Below, piece by piece: positions 28,378 through 38,900 of a stretch of 64,000 nt of DNA. Under the pieces are notes generated by a model, which saw only the letters and a program-made list of their open reading frames with translations, was not told the origin of the DNA and ran no database searches. The stretch lies in contig NZ_QJGZ01000040.1 in the NCBI RefSeq assembly GCF_003254585.1, forward strand, positions 496,001 through 560,000, written 5' to 3'. The translations under genes were made by a program, and so were the position numbers. The first letter of the stretch is position 1, and every line of letters starts with the position of its first letter. Source of the stretch: Flavobacterium sharifuzzamanii (GTDB lineage Bacteria; Bacteroidota; Bacteroidia; Flavobacteriales; Flavobacteriaceae).

Positions 28378-30069
28378 ATGATAAAAATTAAAAGCACACT
28401 TTTTATAACAGCATTTCTTTTTATGGCTTTTTCATGTATTGGACAAAAGAAAGCAACTGTGAATGCATTGGATAAAAAAGATAAATCAAGTTTAAAAATC
28501 CCTTTTAAAATGCCAGAGGTGCAAGTTCCAGAGTTTAAAAGAGACACTTTAAATATTCTCGATTTTGGAGCAATGCCAAACACAGAACAGCTTTGCACAA
28601 ATGCCATTAATTCGGCAATTGAAAAATGTTCTAAATCGGGGGGAGGGGTTGTGGTAATTCCTGCCGGATTATGGACAACGGGACCAATAAAACTGAAAAG
28701 CAATGTAAATCTGCATACGCAAAATGGCGCTTTTGTTTCTTTTACAGGCGATTTAAAGCAGTACAAACTAATAGAATCCTATTTTGAAGGCAATAAAGTC
28801 ATTCGCTGTGAATCGCCAATTATGGGAGTTGGCCTAGAAAACATTGCCATTACCGGTCAGGGAATTTTTGACGGAAATGGCGCTGTATGGAGACCTGTCA
28901 AAATCGGAAAAATGACTGCTGGGCAATGGGACGAATTGGTAAAATCTGGCGGTGTTCTGTCTAAAGACGGAAAAATCTGGTATCCTTCTAAAGGAGCTTA
29001 TGAAGGGAATGAGGAAAGAAATAAGTTGCCTAAAAAAGAAACCGTAGAAAACATGGAGCCTTACAAAGAAGCGCTTCGTCCGGTTATGGTAAGTTTGGTT
29101 AATTGCAAAAAACTGCTTTTAGACGGTGTCACTTTTCAAAATTCTCCTGCTTGGAATGTGAATCCGTTAATATGTGAGCATCTTACTCTACGAAACTTAA
29201 CAATTCGCAATCCTTGGTATTCTCAAAATGGAGATGGTTTAGATTTAGAATCCTGCCGAATCGGAACGGTAACCAATTGTCGTTTTGATGTTGGCGATGA
29301 TGCGATCTGCATTAAATCTGGAAAAGATAAAGAAGGAAGAGACCGTGCAAAACCAACTGAATTTTTTGTGATTACAGATTGTGTGGTTTATCACGCACAT
29401 GGAGGTTTTACAATTGGAAGCGAAATGTCTGGAGGCGTTAAGAATATATTTGCCAAGAACCTAACATTTAATGGAACAGACTGCGGACTTCGTTTTAAAT
29501 CTGTCCGCGGACGTGGCGGTGTAGTGGAGAATATTTGGATGGAGGACATTCGCATGAATAATATTCCGACAGACGCCATCAATTTTAATTTGTATTATTT
29601 CGGAAAATCTTTATCAGAAGATAAAACAACAGGCGAAATAACAGTCGCAAAAGAAGCTATTTCTGATGGTACGCCTGCCTTTAAAAATATGTATTTCAAA
29701 AACATTTATGTAAATGGTGCTGCTCAGGCTTTGAAAATTATGGGAATCCCAGAAATGCCAGTTACTAACATCGAATTTGATAACATGATTATCCGTTCAG
29801 ATATTGGAGTTCAGTTGAACTATACAAGCAAAATCACTTTTAAAAATCTTGATTTAAGATTAGACAAACCTGGAATCGCGGTAAGTTTTTCAAACAGCCA
29901 GAATGTGAGTTTGGATGGTTTGAAATCTACGGGAGAAAATCAGATGTTTTGGGTTGGAGGGGTAGAAACAAAAGATATTTCATTAAAAACCAACGGTAAA
30001 AAAATGGTTATGGATAAAGATTTAAAAGTGCTGGAATCGATTAAAGGCGAAGTAAAAGTGGTGGACTAA
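28378..30069 (+). CDS. GH28 polygalacturonase
   Basis: This 563-residue beta-helix hydrolase cleaves galacturonan. The N-terminus has a possible lipoprotein-type or cleavable signal (FLFMAFSCIGQ). The four GH28 motifs can be read in order: NGDGLDLES (Asp general acid), GDDAICIKSG (paired Asp), HGGFTIGSEMSGGV (His), and RFKSVRGRGG (Arg/Lys). An internal insertion near residues 195-240 is longer than in small polygalacturonases, which suggests an exo-acting type. It lies 22 bases after GH105 and 12 bases before the methylesterase, consistent with co-transcription. Confidence 0.93.
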   Translation: MIKIKSTLFITAFLFMAFSCIGQKKATVNALDKKDKSSLKIPFKMPEVQVPEFKRDTLNILDFGAMPNTEQLCTNAINSAIEKCSKSGGGVVVIPAGLWTTGPIKLKSNVNLHTQNGAFVSFTGDLKQYKLIESYFEGNKVIRCESPIMGVGLENIAITGQGIFDGNGAVWRPVKIGKMTAGQWDELVKSGGVLSKDGKIWYPSKGAYEGNEERNKLPKKETVENMEPYKEALRPVMVSLVNCKKLLLDGVTFQNSPAWNVNPLICEHLTLRNLTIRNPWYSQNGDGLDLESCRIGTVTNCRFDVGDDAICIKSGKDKEGRDRAKPTEFFVITDCVVYHAHGGFTIGSEMSGGVKNIFAKNLTFNGTDCGLRFKSVRGRGGVVENIWMEDIRMNNIPTDAINFNLYYFGKSLSEDKTTGEITVAKEAISDGTPAFKNMYFKNIYVNGAAQALKIMGIPEMPVTNIEFDNMIIRSDIGVQLNYTSKITFKNLDLRLDKPGIAVSFSNSQNVSLDGLKSTGENQMFWVGGVETKDISLKTNGKKMVMDKDLKVLESIKGEVKVVD

Positions 30070-30081
30070 AACAGAAAAAAA

Positions 30082-31056
30082 ATGATACTATTCAAATTTA
30101 TGGCAGTTTCCATTTTCTTTATGAATCTTTCGTTTGCAAATGATTCTCTAAAAGAAACCAAGCCTTACGATATTGTTGTGGATGCAGATGGAAAAGGAGA
30201 TTTTAAAACTGTTCAAGAGGCATTTAATTCGGTGCCATTATTAAAAACATCAGAAACTAAAATTTTTGTAAAGAATGGAATCTACAAAGAAAAACTAGAA
30301 TTGGCCTTAAATAGAAATAACATTACGCTGATTGGGGAAAGCAGAGAAAATGTAATCCTGACTTATGATGACTATGCATCCAAATCGAATGGTGCAGGAG
30401 CAACAGTGGGAACTTCCGGATCTGCCAGTTTTATTGTTGCAGGCAATGGTTTTAAAGCGCAGAATATTACTTTCGAGAATTCGTCTGGCCCAGTTGGGCA
30501 GGCAGTGGCAGTTAGAATTGACGGAGACCGGATCATTTTCGAGAATTGCAGATTTTTAGGATTTCAAGACACTTTATATCCTAGAGAAAGTGGCAGCAGG
30601 CAGTATTACAAAAACTGTTATATCGAAGGAACAACTGATTTCATTTTTGGAGGTTCGACCGTGATTTTTGACCAATGTGAAATCTTCTCTAAAAAAGGAG
30701 GCTCTTATATTACCGCTGCCAATACGCCTGAATCTAGCCCGTACGGATTTATATTCCTAAACTGCAAACTGACTTCAAATTCAGGAGATAACTCTTATTT
30801 CCTTGGAAGACCGTGGAGAAATTATGCTAAAACTGTTTTTATAAGATGTGAAATGGATTCACACATTAAACCATTAGGTTGGCATAATTGGGGAAAACCA
30901 GAAGCTGAAAAAACGGCTTTTTATGCCGAATATCAATCTACAGGAGCAGGAGCAAATGCTGCATCAAGAGCCAGTTGGTCTCATCAGCTTTCAGCAGTAC
31001 AATTTAAAAAGGAATATTCGATGAAAGCCATTTTAAAAGATTGGAAACCAAATTGA
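30082..31056 (+). CDS. CE8 pectin methylesterase
   Basis: This 324-residue exported enzyme removes methyl esters from homogalacturonan. A signal peptide (residues 1 to about 20, SIFFMNLSFA) is followed by the pectinesterase right-handed beta-helix. Catalytic motifs are visible: DGKGDFKTVQEAF at the N-terminus, FENCRFLGFQDTLYPRESG (general acid Asp), YYKNCYIEGTTDFIFGGS (nucleophile Asp) and LGRPWRNYAKTVF (Arg/Trp). This small stand-alone enzyme coexists with a CE8 domain inside the giant protein downstream, so the locus encodes at least two methylesterases. Confidence 0.94.
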   Translation: MILFKFMAVSIFFMNLSFANDSLKETKPYDIVVDADGKGDFKTVQEAFNSVPLLKTSETKIFVKNGIYKEKLELALNRNNITLIGESRENVILTYDDYASKSNGAGATVGTSGSASFIVAGNGFKAQNITFENSSGPVGQAVAVRIDGDRIIFENCRFLGFQDTLYPRESGSRQYYKNCYIEGTTDFIFGGSTVIFDQCEIFSKKGGSYITAANTPESSPYGFIFLNCKLTSNSGDNSYFLGRPWRNYAKTVFIRCEMDSHIKPLGWHNWGKPEAEKTAFYAEYQSTGAGANAASRASWSHQLSAVQFKKEYSMKAILKDWKPN

Positions 31057-31106
31057 AGTTTTAAAAAGCATCTTTCAGAAGTTATAATCGATTAAATAAA
31101 TAAAGA

Positions 31107-32102
31107 ATGAAGTTTCAAAACAGAAAATTAAAAGCAGCATTTATTTGGGTCTGGATCTTATTTCTTCAAAAGATGAACGCGCAATATTTGGAAGGATTGA
31201 CTCAGGTTAAAGACACTTCTTTCAATAATAGGAGCGCATTCAAAAAAACATTGAAATACTTTCCTAATATTTCTCTCGTTTCCGAAATGCATTTTGACGC
31301 TCTTGTGCAGAAAAACGACATTGTATATTGCATTTACGGAAAACGGAAAATGAAACTGGATGTTTTTTTTGATAAAAATAAAAAAGATAAACAGACAGCC
31401 ATTATACTTATTCATGGCGGAGGATGGAGATCTGGAAGCCGAGAGCAGCATCATCAGATGGCGCAGAAATTGGCAAGCCTAGGCTATGTCTGTTTTACGC
31501 CCGAGTACAGACTTTCTACAGAAGCGCTTTTTCCGGCAGCAGTTTACGATATTAAAGCTTCGATTCGCTGGGTAAGAGAAAATGCCGATAAGTATAATGT
31601 TAATCCAAATCAAATTGTTTCCCTTGGATTTTCTGCCGGTGGAGAACTGGCAGCTTTTGTGGGAGTAACAGGCAATATGCCTCTGTTTGAGGGAGAAGTG
31701 ACAAAATCAAGCTCAAAATCTCAAGTCAACGCCATAATTGATATTGACGGAACACTATCTTTTACCCATCCTGAAAGCAGCGAAGGTAATGATGCTAAAA
31801 ACATTTCGGCAGGGACTTATTGGTTCGGCTATTCTAGAAAAGACAATCCGAAATTATGGGAAGCCGCTTCTCCGCTGTCTTATGTAAACGCTTCAACTCC
31901 GCCCACTTTATTTATTAATAGTTCCATTCCTAGAATGCATGCTGGAAGAGATGATTTCAGAAAAGTTTTGACAGAAAACGGAATCTATTCGGAGGTTCAC
32001 GAATTTGAAAACTCACCGCATGCCTTTTGTCTTTTCAATCTTTGGTTTGACCCGACAATTCAATATATAGATCAATTTTTAACTAATGTTTTTAAAAAAT
32101 AA
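31107..32102 (+). CDS. Alpha/beta-hydrolase esterase
   Basis: This 331-residue exported alpha/beta hydrolase has a signal peptide ending near KMNAQ. The oxyanion motif HGGGWRSGS and nucleophile elbow GFSAGGE mark a hormone-sensitive-lipase/BD-FAE type esterase. The C-terminal GRDD and ENSPHAF segments can supply the Asp and His of the triad. In a pectin locus the natural guess is deacetylation or removal of feruloyl groups. It sits between CE8 and CE12 genes and is separated from CE12 by only 6 bases, which supports joint expression. Confidence 0.85.
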   Translation: MKFQNRKLKAAFIWVWILFLQKMNAQYLEGLTQVKDTSFNNRSAFKKTLKYFPNISLVSEMHFDALVQKNDIVYCIYGKRKMKLDVFFDKNKKDKQTAIILIHGGGWRSGSREQHHQMAQKLASLGYVCFTPEYRLSTEALFPAAVYDIKASIRWVRENADKYNVNPNQIVSLGFSAGGELAAFVGVTGNMPLFEGEVTKSSSKSQVNAIIDIDGTLSFTHPESSEGNDAKNISAGTYWFGYSRKDNPKLWEAASPLSYVNASTPPTLFINSSIPRMHAGRDDFRKVLTENGIYSEVHEFENSPHAFCLFNLWFDPTIQYIDQFLTNVFKK

Positions 32103-32108
32103 AGAATT

Positions 32109-32906
32109 ATGAATTCAAGATTCACTATTTCAATTCTCTGTATGGCTTTGGCATTTGCAGTAATGTCTTTTATAAAACCAAAACCCAAAACTACGGTTTA
32201 TTTGATCGGGGACTCTACTGTGGCCGATTATGCTAACAATTATGAAGAAGGGAAAGACTATAAGAAAACGCGATATCCTGTTACCGGCTGGGGACAGGTT
32301 TTTCAGCAGTTTTTTGTAAAAGACAGTCTAAAGAAAATCGATAGACTGATTAAAACTGACAGTGCTTTTGTTGATGATAGAGCCAGAGGTGGACGAAGCA
32401 CTAGAACTTTCTTTCAGGAAGGAAGATGGCGCCTGGTTTATGAAAATCTAAAAAAAGGCGATTTAGTTTTAATGCAGTTCGGCCATAATGATGCCGCCGA
32501 AGATAAGCCTGAACGATATGTAAATATTGAGGGCTATAAGGAATTTCTAAGGCTTTTTGCAGAACAGACAAGAGCAAAAGGAGCAAAACCGATTTTGATT
32601 ACGCCTGTAGCGAGAAACTTTCCGTGGAAAGACGGAAAACTGCAGAATATCCATGGTTTATATCCGCAGGCGGTAAAAGAGGTAGCCAAAGAATTGGATG
32701 TGCCGTGCATTGATTTAAACCAAAAATCAATCGATTTTTTCACCAAAAAAGGGCAGCCATATGTGAGTGAAAATTATTTTATGAATTTCAAGGGAGGTAT
32801 ATACGAAGCTTATCCGGAAGGACAGAAAGATAACACACATTTTCAAACTAAAGGAGCTGAAGAAGTGGCAAGATTAGTTTTTGAAGGAATGAAAGAATTA
32901 AACTAA
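32109..32906 (+). CDS. CE12 rhamnogalacturonan acetylesterase (SGNH hydrolase)
   Basis: This 265-residue GDSL/SGNH esterase shows four blocks of catalytic residues: block I IGDSTVADY (Ser), block II Gly around GWGQ and ARGGRSTRTF, block III FGHNDAAE (Asn), and block V DNTHFQTKGAEEVA (Asp/His). This pattern is that of rhamnogalacturonan acetylesterases, family CE12. A hydrophobic N-terminus (about residues 6-24) targets it for export. It would remove acetyl groups from rhamnogalacturonan so that the polysaccharide becomes accessible to hydrolases and lyases encoded here. Confidence 0.92.
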   Translation: MNSRFTISILCMALAFAVMSFIKPKPKTTVYLIGDSTVADYANNYEEGKDYKKTRYPVTGWGQVFQQFFVKDSLKKIDRLIKTDSAFVDDRARGGRSTRTFFQEGRWRLVYENLKKGDLVLMQFGHNDAAEDKPERYVNIEGYKEFLRLFAEQTRAKGAKPILITPVARNFPWKDGKLQNIHGLYPQAVKEVAKELDVPCIDLNQKSIDFFTKKGQPYVSENYFMNFKGGIYEAYPEGQKDNTHFQTKGAEEVARLVFEGMKELN

Positions 32907-32991
32907 ATTTTTATTAAACCGTCAGAAGGGTTTGAGATACCGGAAAAACTCTTTTGAAAGCTATTACTAACTAAGACCATATTTAAACCAA

Positions 32992-35900
32992 ATGAAAAAA
33001 CAATTTTTTATTCATCTATTCCTCGTACTGTTTACAGTAATGGGGTTTTCTCAAACTATTGAGAAGATTGAAGCTGAAACATTTAACCAAGCTTCGGGAG
33101 CAAGGGCAGAAACCAATGCTGCCCGTTCGGGAGGCGGAAACGTAGGGTATATTAAAAACAATACCTGGATTAAATTTAATGCAGTTAATTTTACCGAATT
33201 TGTTACCCGTTTTGATATTGCGGCGGCGGGAGCAACTGGCGGAACTATAGAATTTAGATTGGGTTCTGCAACAGGAACTTTGATTGGTTCTGCAACGATA
33301 TCAGGAAGCACAAGCTTTACCGATTACAAGAAGTTTTCGGCAGCCATCACGCCAACGACAGGTTCATATGATCTGTATCTTGTTTTTCTTGGACCTGGAA
33401 CAGGATATTTGTTTAACGTAGATTATTTCGAAAAAGTAACTGACAACCCAAATGCTGTGACGCACAAATTGACTGTAGATGTCAATCCGGCCTCATCTGG
33501 AACTGTTACACTTAATCCTGCTGGAACTACATTTGCAAAAGGAACCGAAATAAAATTGACTGCCAATAAAAATTTCGGCTACAGTTTTAAGCAATGGGTA
33601 GATGATAAAGGAGCTGTTATTTCAACAGCCAATCCGTTAACATTTACTCTAAACGAAGACATGACCTTAGTTGCGCAGTATGATGCTGTACCAACTTATA
33701 CTTTAACCGTAAATGCAGACGGAGCTTTTGGTTTAGGCGACTATACGGTTTCTCCCGCAGGAAAAGACGGCGCATTTTCGGTTTACGAAAGCGGAACCAA
33801 TGTTACGATTACGGCAGTGGAAAACGATATTATAAAATTCAGCAATTGGGCTGATGGATCCACTTCATTAAGCACTTCTGCAGTGATGAATGAAAATAAA
33901 ACAGTTACAGCAACATATGCCAATCAGACTTTTATTGCGGGATGGACGTTTAAAAATGACCAGTATGCAAATCCGAGAGTGGCCGAATTATATTCTAAAG
34001 TAGAAAATAGGCCGCAGCTATTTGCCTATAATATAGCAGACAATGTTTTTGCACCCAATGTTAGACTTCAAAATAGAGGAGGAAAAAACGGATTTTGTGT
34101 TTGGAATACCGAAAGAGGAAATTTTTATTATTTTATGACAACACTTTCAACTGTGGGTTATAAAAACATAAATGTTGCTTCTGGTTTATTGGGCTACTAT
34201 TATGGGTGTGATGAGTGGACATTCCAGTATTCATTAGACGGAGTAAATTTTGTGAATGTTTCGGCTCTAACGACAATCAATACTGGAACGATTACCAATA
34301 TTGGCGGAGTTCTTCCTGCCGAAGCCGAAGGAAAGGAAAAGATCTATTTAAGATGGATTCCAAATATAAACGGACCAAAACACGGATCTGCAATTGATGT
34401 TACAGCTACAATTCTGTCCAATTTAATGATTAAAGCCGATGAGGTTTTGGTTAGCGATGCTGTTGCGCCAGTTTTAGAATCTTCATTTCCAACAGAATCA
34501 GCAGGTTCTGTGGCGGCCAATGGAAGCATTATTTTAAACTATAATGAACAGGTTCAATCAGGAACAGGAAATGCAGTTTTAAATGGTAAAAATTTAAATG
34601 CCGAATTTGTAAATAAAACAGTAAAGTTCAGCTATTTCGGATTGGAATATAACAAGCAATATACTTTTACGATTCCAGCTGGATTTGTAAAAGACCTTTC
34701 TGGAAATGACGGTTCAGCTGTTGCTTTGTCATTTAAAACAATGGAAAAGCCCATTCCTGCCAAACGTAAATTTGATTTAATTGTAGACGCTGACGCTACT
34801 GAAGATCAAATTGCCTCAGGAAAATATGTAAAGACAATTGCAGAAGCCTTTAATGCCGCACCTAATAATTCGGCATCCAGATTTTTGGTGCTGATTGCCA
34901 ACGGGACTTATAATTTGGGTGGAGACGGAACAAATCCGCAGGATGTGGTTTTAAAGCTTCCATCAGGAAAGAATAACGTTTCGCTGGTTGCACAATCTAA
35001 AGACAAAGTCATTTTGCAGGGAAATCCAGGATGGGGAATTAAAAATGCTGTTCTCTCTATTGAAGCAAATGATTTGTATATGGAAAATGTAACCATCGAA
35101 CACAAAGACGGAATTACAACTTCTGGACAAAGACCTGCATTAAACCCTGCCGGAGATCGAAATGTTTATAATGGAGTTCGCCTTAGAAGCAAGCAAGACA
35201 CGCAAGTAACCGGAGGAAAAAGAAGTTTTTACTATAAATCTACGATCGAAGGAGATGTTGATTTTATCTGTGGCGGCGGAACGCATTGGTTTGAAGAGTG
35301 CAAGCTGGTTTCTGTTGCTGCAGGTTATATCGTAGCGCCAAATCATGATACGGCTACTCAATACGGTTATATCTTTAATAACAATACCATTACTGCTTCG
35401 ACAAGTTATTATTTAGGGCGTCCTTGGCAAAATGCACCAAGAGCTGTTTATCTTAACACCAAAATGATGACTGAACCTAATACAGCCGGTTGGGCAAGTA
35501 TGGGAACCGTACCAGCACTTTTTGCCGAATACAATAGCGTAAATGGAAATGGCGTAGCAGTAAATACCGATAACAGAACTAATATATTTACAGTAAACGG
35601 CGTTGCCCAGACAGGAAATTATAATCCAGTTTTGACCAAAGCGCAAGCTGATGAATTTACGATAGATAATGTATTAAGCGGAACAGACAAATGGGATCCG
35701 CGCAGAGTGGTAGAGCAGATTACAAAACCTTCAAATCTTGTGGTATCTGCTGCTAACACTTTAAAATGGGATGAAAATCCGTATGCAATATGTTATGTGA
35801 TTAGCAAAGAAGGTAAAGTTTTAGGCATTACAACAGAAGCTTCTTTTGCAGATCCTTCAGCGGTTGCGGGAACTTACACCTATACTGTTCAAGCAGCAAA

Positions 35901-38900
35901 TGAATACGGCGGATTAAGCGATTTGAGCAGTATTATTATGGCTGTTAATGGTGGATCGGCTAAATCATCCATTGCTTATCTAAATTCAATTGATGGAACT
36001 CCTTTATCGGGTTTAACTCCGACAGAATACATTGAGGGCACAGTGACGAAATTGCCAAACCCAACTTTAGCTGGATATACGTTTTATGGCTGGTCATCTT
36101 CTGCCACAACAGCAAATACATTGAATGAAATTGCTGCTACAGCAACAGGAAACCAGACTTTATATGCTTTCTGGGGAGCTGGAGGAAATAACAAGCCAAA
36201 TGAAGTTACGCCGTCATCAAATTTTGATTATGAATTTACTGCGGCAGCAAATAAAAGCTGGGACAATGCAGGAAATTATAATCCGGCTGTAATGCCAGTT
36301 GCAGGTAAAACCGTTTCTTGCACCAAAGAAATCGAAACAACCGCGACAGTTTTTCCTGCCGACATGACTTTATCTGATGCAGGAGCGCTTCGCTTGAGAG
36401 GTGCTCATAAAGCTACAGGTGTATTGACTTTTAAAGAAGGAACGCGAGTATACTATAATACAAGCGGTGCAGGCATGGCTTTAGAAGCGCCGATGGTCAT
36501 TTCTGGAAAAGTGAAATTCGAAATGATTTCGGGTATTGCCAATCAAACCATAATGACTTTAAGCGGTTCCGTATCAGGAAACGGAACCATTTCGCCTTTA
36601 AATATCGGTCAAGGTGTTAATGCCAATACAGGAACTCTGCTTCTTAAAGGTGATAACAGCGAATTTATCGGTACTTGGGATCTTAGACAGAAAAGCGTAA
36701 AATTCCCAACATTAAATTATCCAACGGTAATTGAAGGCGCTTCTGCAAATGCTTTTGGTTCTGGGAGTATTAAAATCGGTCAGGATAATTATGTTATTTT
36801 CAGCCATGAACGTGCAGCTGGTTCCACTTTAAATTTAAATATCACAGAAAATGGGAAAGCGTCATTGAATATCGTTTTAAATGTTCAAAAACTTACTATT
36901 AATGGAGTAGATTTTAAAGAAGGAACTTACGATAAAACGACAAATCCTGAATTCTTTAACGGAGAAGGAAAGATTGAAGTTAAAAAAGAAATAACAGGTG
37001 GAGGAACTGAAAGCATTCCTGCATTTCCAGGAGCCGAAGGTTATGGAAAATATGTGACAGGAGGCCGTGGCGGAAAAGTGATTTATGTAACAAATCTAAA
37101 TGATTCCGGTGCGGGTTCGCTTCGTGATGCGATTGGTCAGGCTGGTCCTAGAATTGTTGTTTTTAAAGTTTCGGGAAATATTGAATTGAAAAGCGAATTG
37201 AATATTACCGATAATATTACAATTGCAGGACAAACGGCCCCAGGAGGCGGTATCACTTTAAAAGATTATAATGTTAAAGTAAGAGGAAATAACATTATTC
37301 TTCGCTATTTGCGCTTTAGAATGGGAGATACTCATGATGTGGAGAATGATGCTTTAGGAGGACGTTTTCAAAAAAATATCATTGTAGACCACTGCTCTAT
37401 GAGCTGGTCAACGGACGAATGCGTTTCTTTTTATCAAAATGAGAACTTTACGCTGCAATGGTGCATTATTTCTGAAAGCCTTAGGAATTCTGTTCATGCA
37501 AAAGGAGCCCACGGATATGGTGGTGTTTGGGGCGGTAGAAATGCTTCTTTCCATCATAATCTGTTAGCGCATCATGATAGCCGCAATCCAAGGTTGGGAG
37601 AATATGCAAATGATATTTTTGCAAAAACCGATTTGGTTGACATTCGCAACAATGTAATTTACAATTGGGGCGGAAACAGCTGTTATGGCGGAGATGCCAT
37701 GAATGTGAATCTGGTAAATAATTATTGGAAACCAGGACCTGGGACTTCAAATTCAACCAAAGAACGCATTCTGTCGACAGGAAGAAGTTTGGACACTGCC
37801 TCTCCTTTGTACGGAATTTGGGGGAAATATTTCGTTGACGGAAATTATGTGGTTGGATCAGAAAGAGCCACTCAGGATAACTGGACTTACGGGGTGTATA
37901 GCCAGTTTCACGGCAGCCAGCTTCCTGTAAGCGATGCAGATAAAGCTTCACTCAAAATTAGCGCGCCTCATGCTTTTGGAGAAATCACGACTCACAGCGC
38001 CACAAAAGCATATGAATTGGTTCTAGAAAATGCAGGTGCCAATTTATACAGAGATGCGGTAGATAAAAGAGCGGTAGAGGATACTCGCTCAGGCAAGGCA
38101 AGTATTATGAATGGTGGAAATGGAAGCACAAACGGTTATATCGATACGCCTTCAGCAGCTGGAGGATGGCCAGTACTGCCTTCTGGAGAAGCTCCGACAG
38201 ATACAGACAGTGATGGTATGCCTGATAAATGGGAAACAGAAAAAGGATTAAATCCTGCCAGTTCGGCAGATGGCAATTTAAAAACGATTGACGGCAAGTA
38301 TACCAACATTGAGGTTTACATCAACAGTCTTGTAAATCATATTACAGAGAATCAAAACGGGAGTTTAGATGTTTATGTAAATCCTCAGAATTTTGTTGAA
38401 AAATACAATGCTGCCGAAAACGGATCAAAATTCATAATGGCAAGCGGCATTTATACAGCCTCAGCTGATCTTGCTGTTAAAAATCATAAATATGCATTTA
38501 TTCCAGATGCTGGCGCAAAACCTGTTTTCGCAGGATCTTTCGTTTCAGAAAACCCAGAAACTGTTTCAGGAAGCTTCAGTTTTAATGGTGTTGATTTTGA
38601 TTTAACAAATGGTGGAGCAAGTTTGCTTCAATTGAAAAAAGGAGCAAGTATATCAAGTTTTGAAATTAGAAATTCGACTATCAAAGGAATTAAACAAAGT
38701 TTATTAGTTACCGATGGAGTTTCAGAGAATGTGATTTCTAAAATTGTTATAGAAAATTGCATTGTTGATGGAAGCGCAGCAACAGGCGGAAGTTTCATTC
38801 AGCCGGATTCTCGCATTGTAAATTCGATTTCGGTTAAAAATTCGACTATTTTCAATTTCGAGAAGGCAAATAGCTTTTTAGTTCTTCAAAATAAAAATGC

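Noticed and set aside
37481..37951. 156-codon open frame antisense to the pectate lyase domain
   Set aside because: The sense strand encodes conserved PL1 motifs at the same place; the antisense product shows no recognisable pattern.
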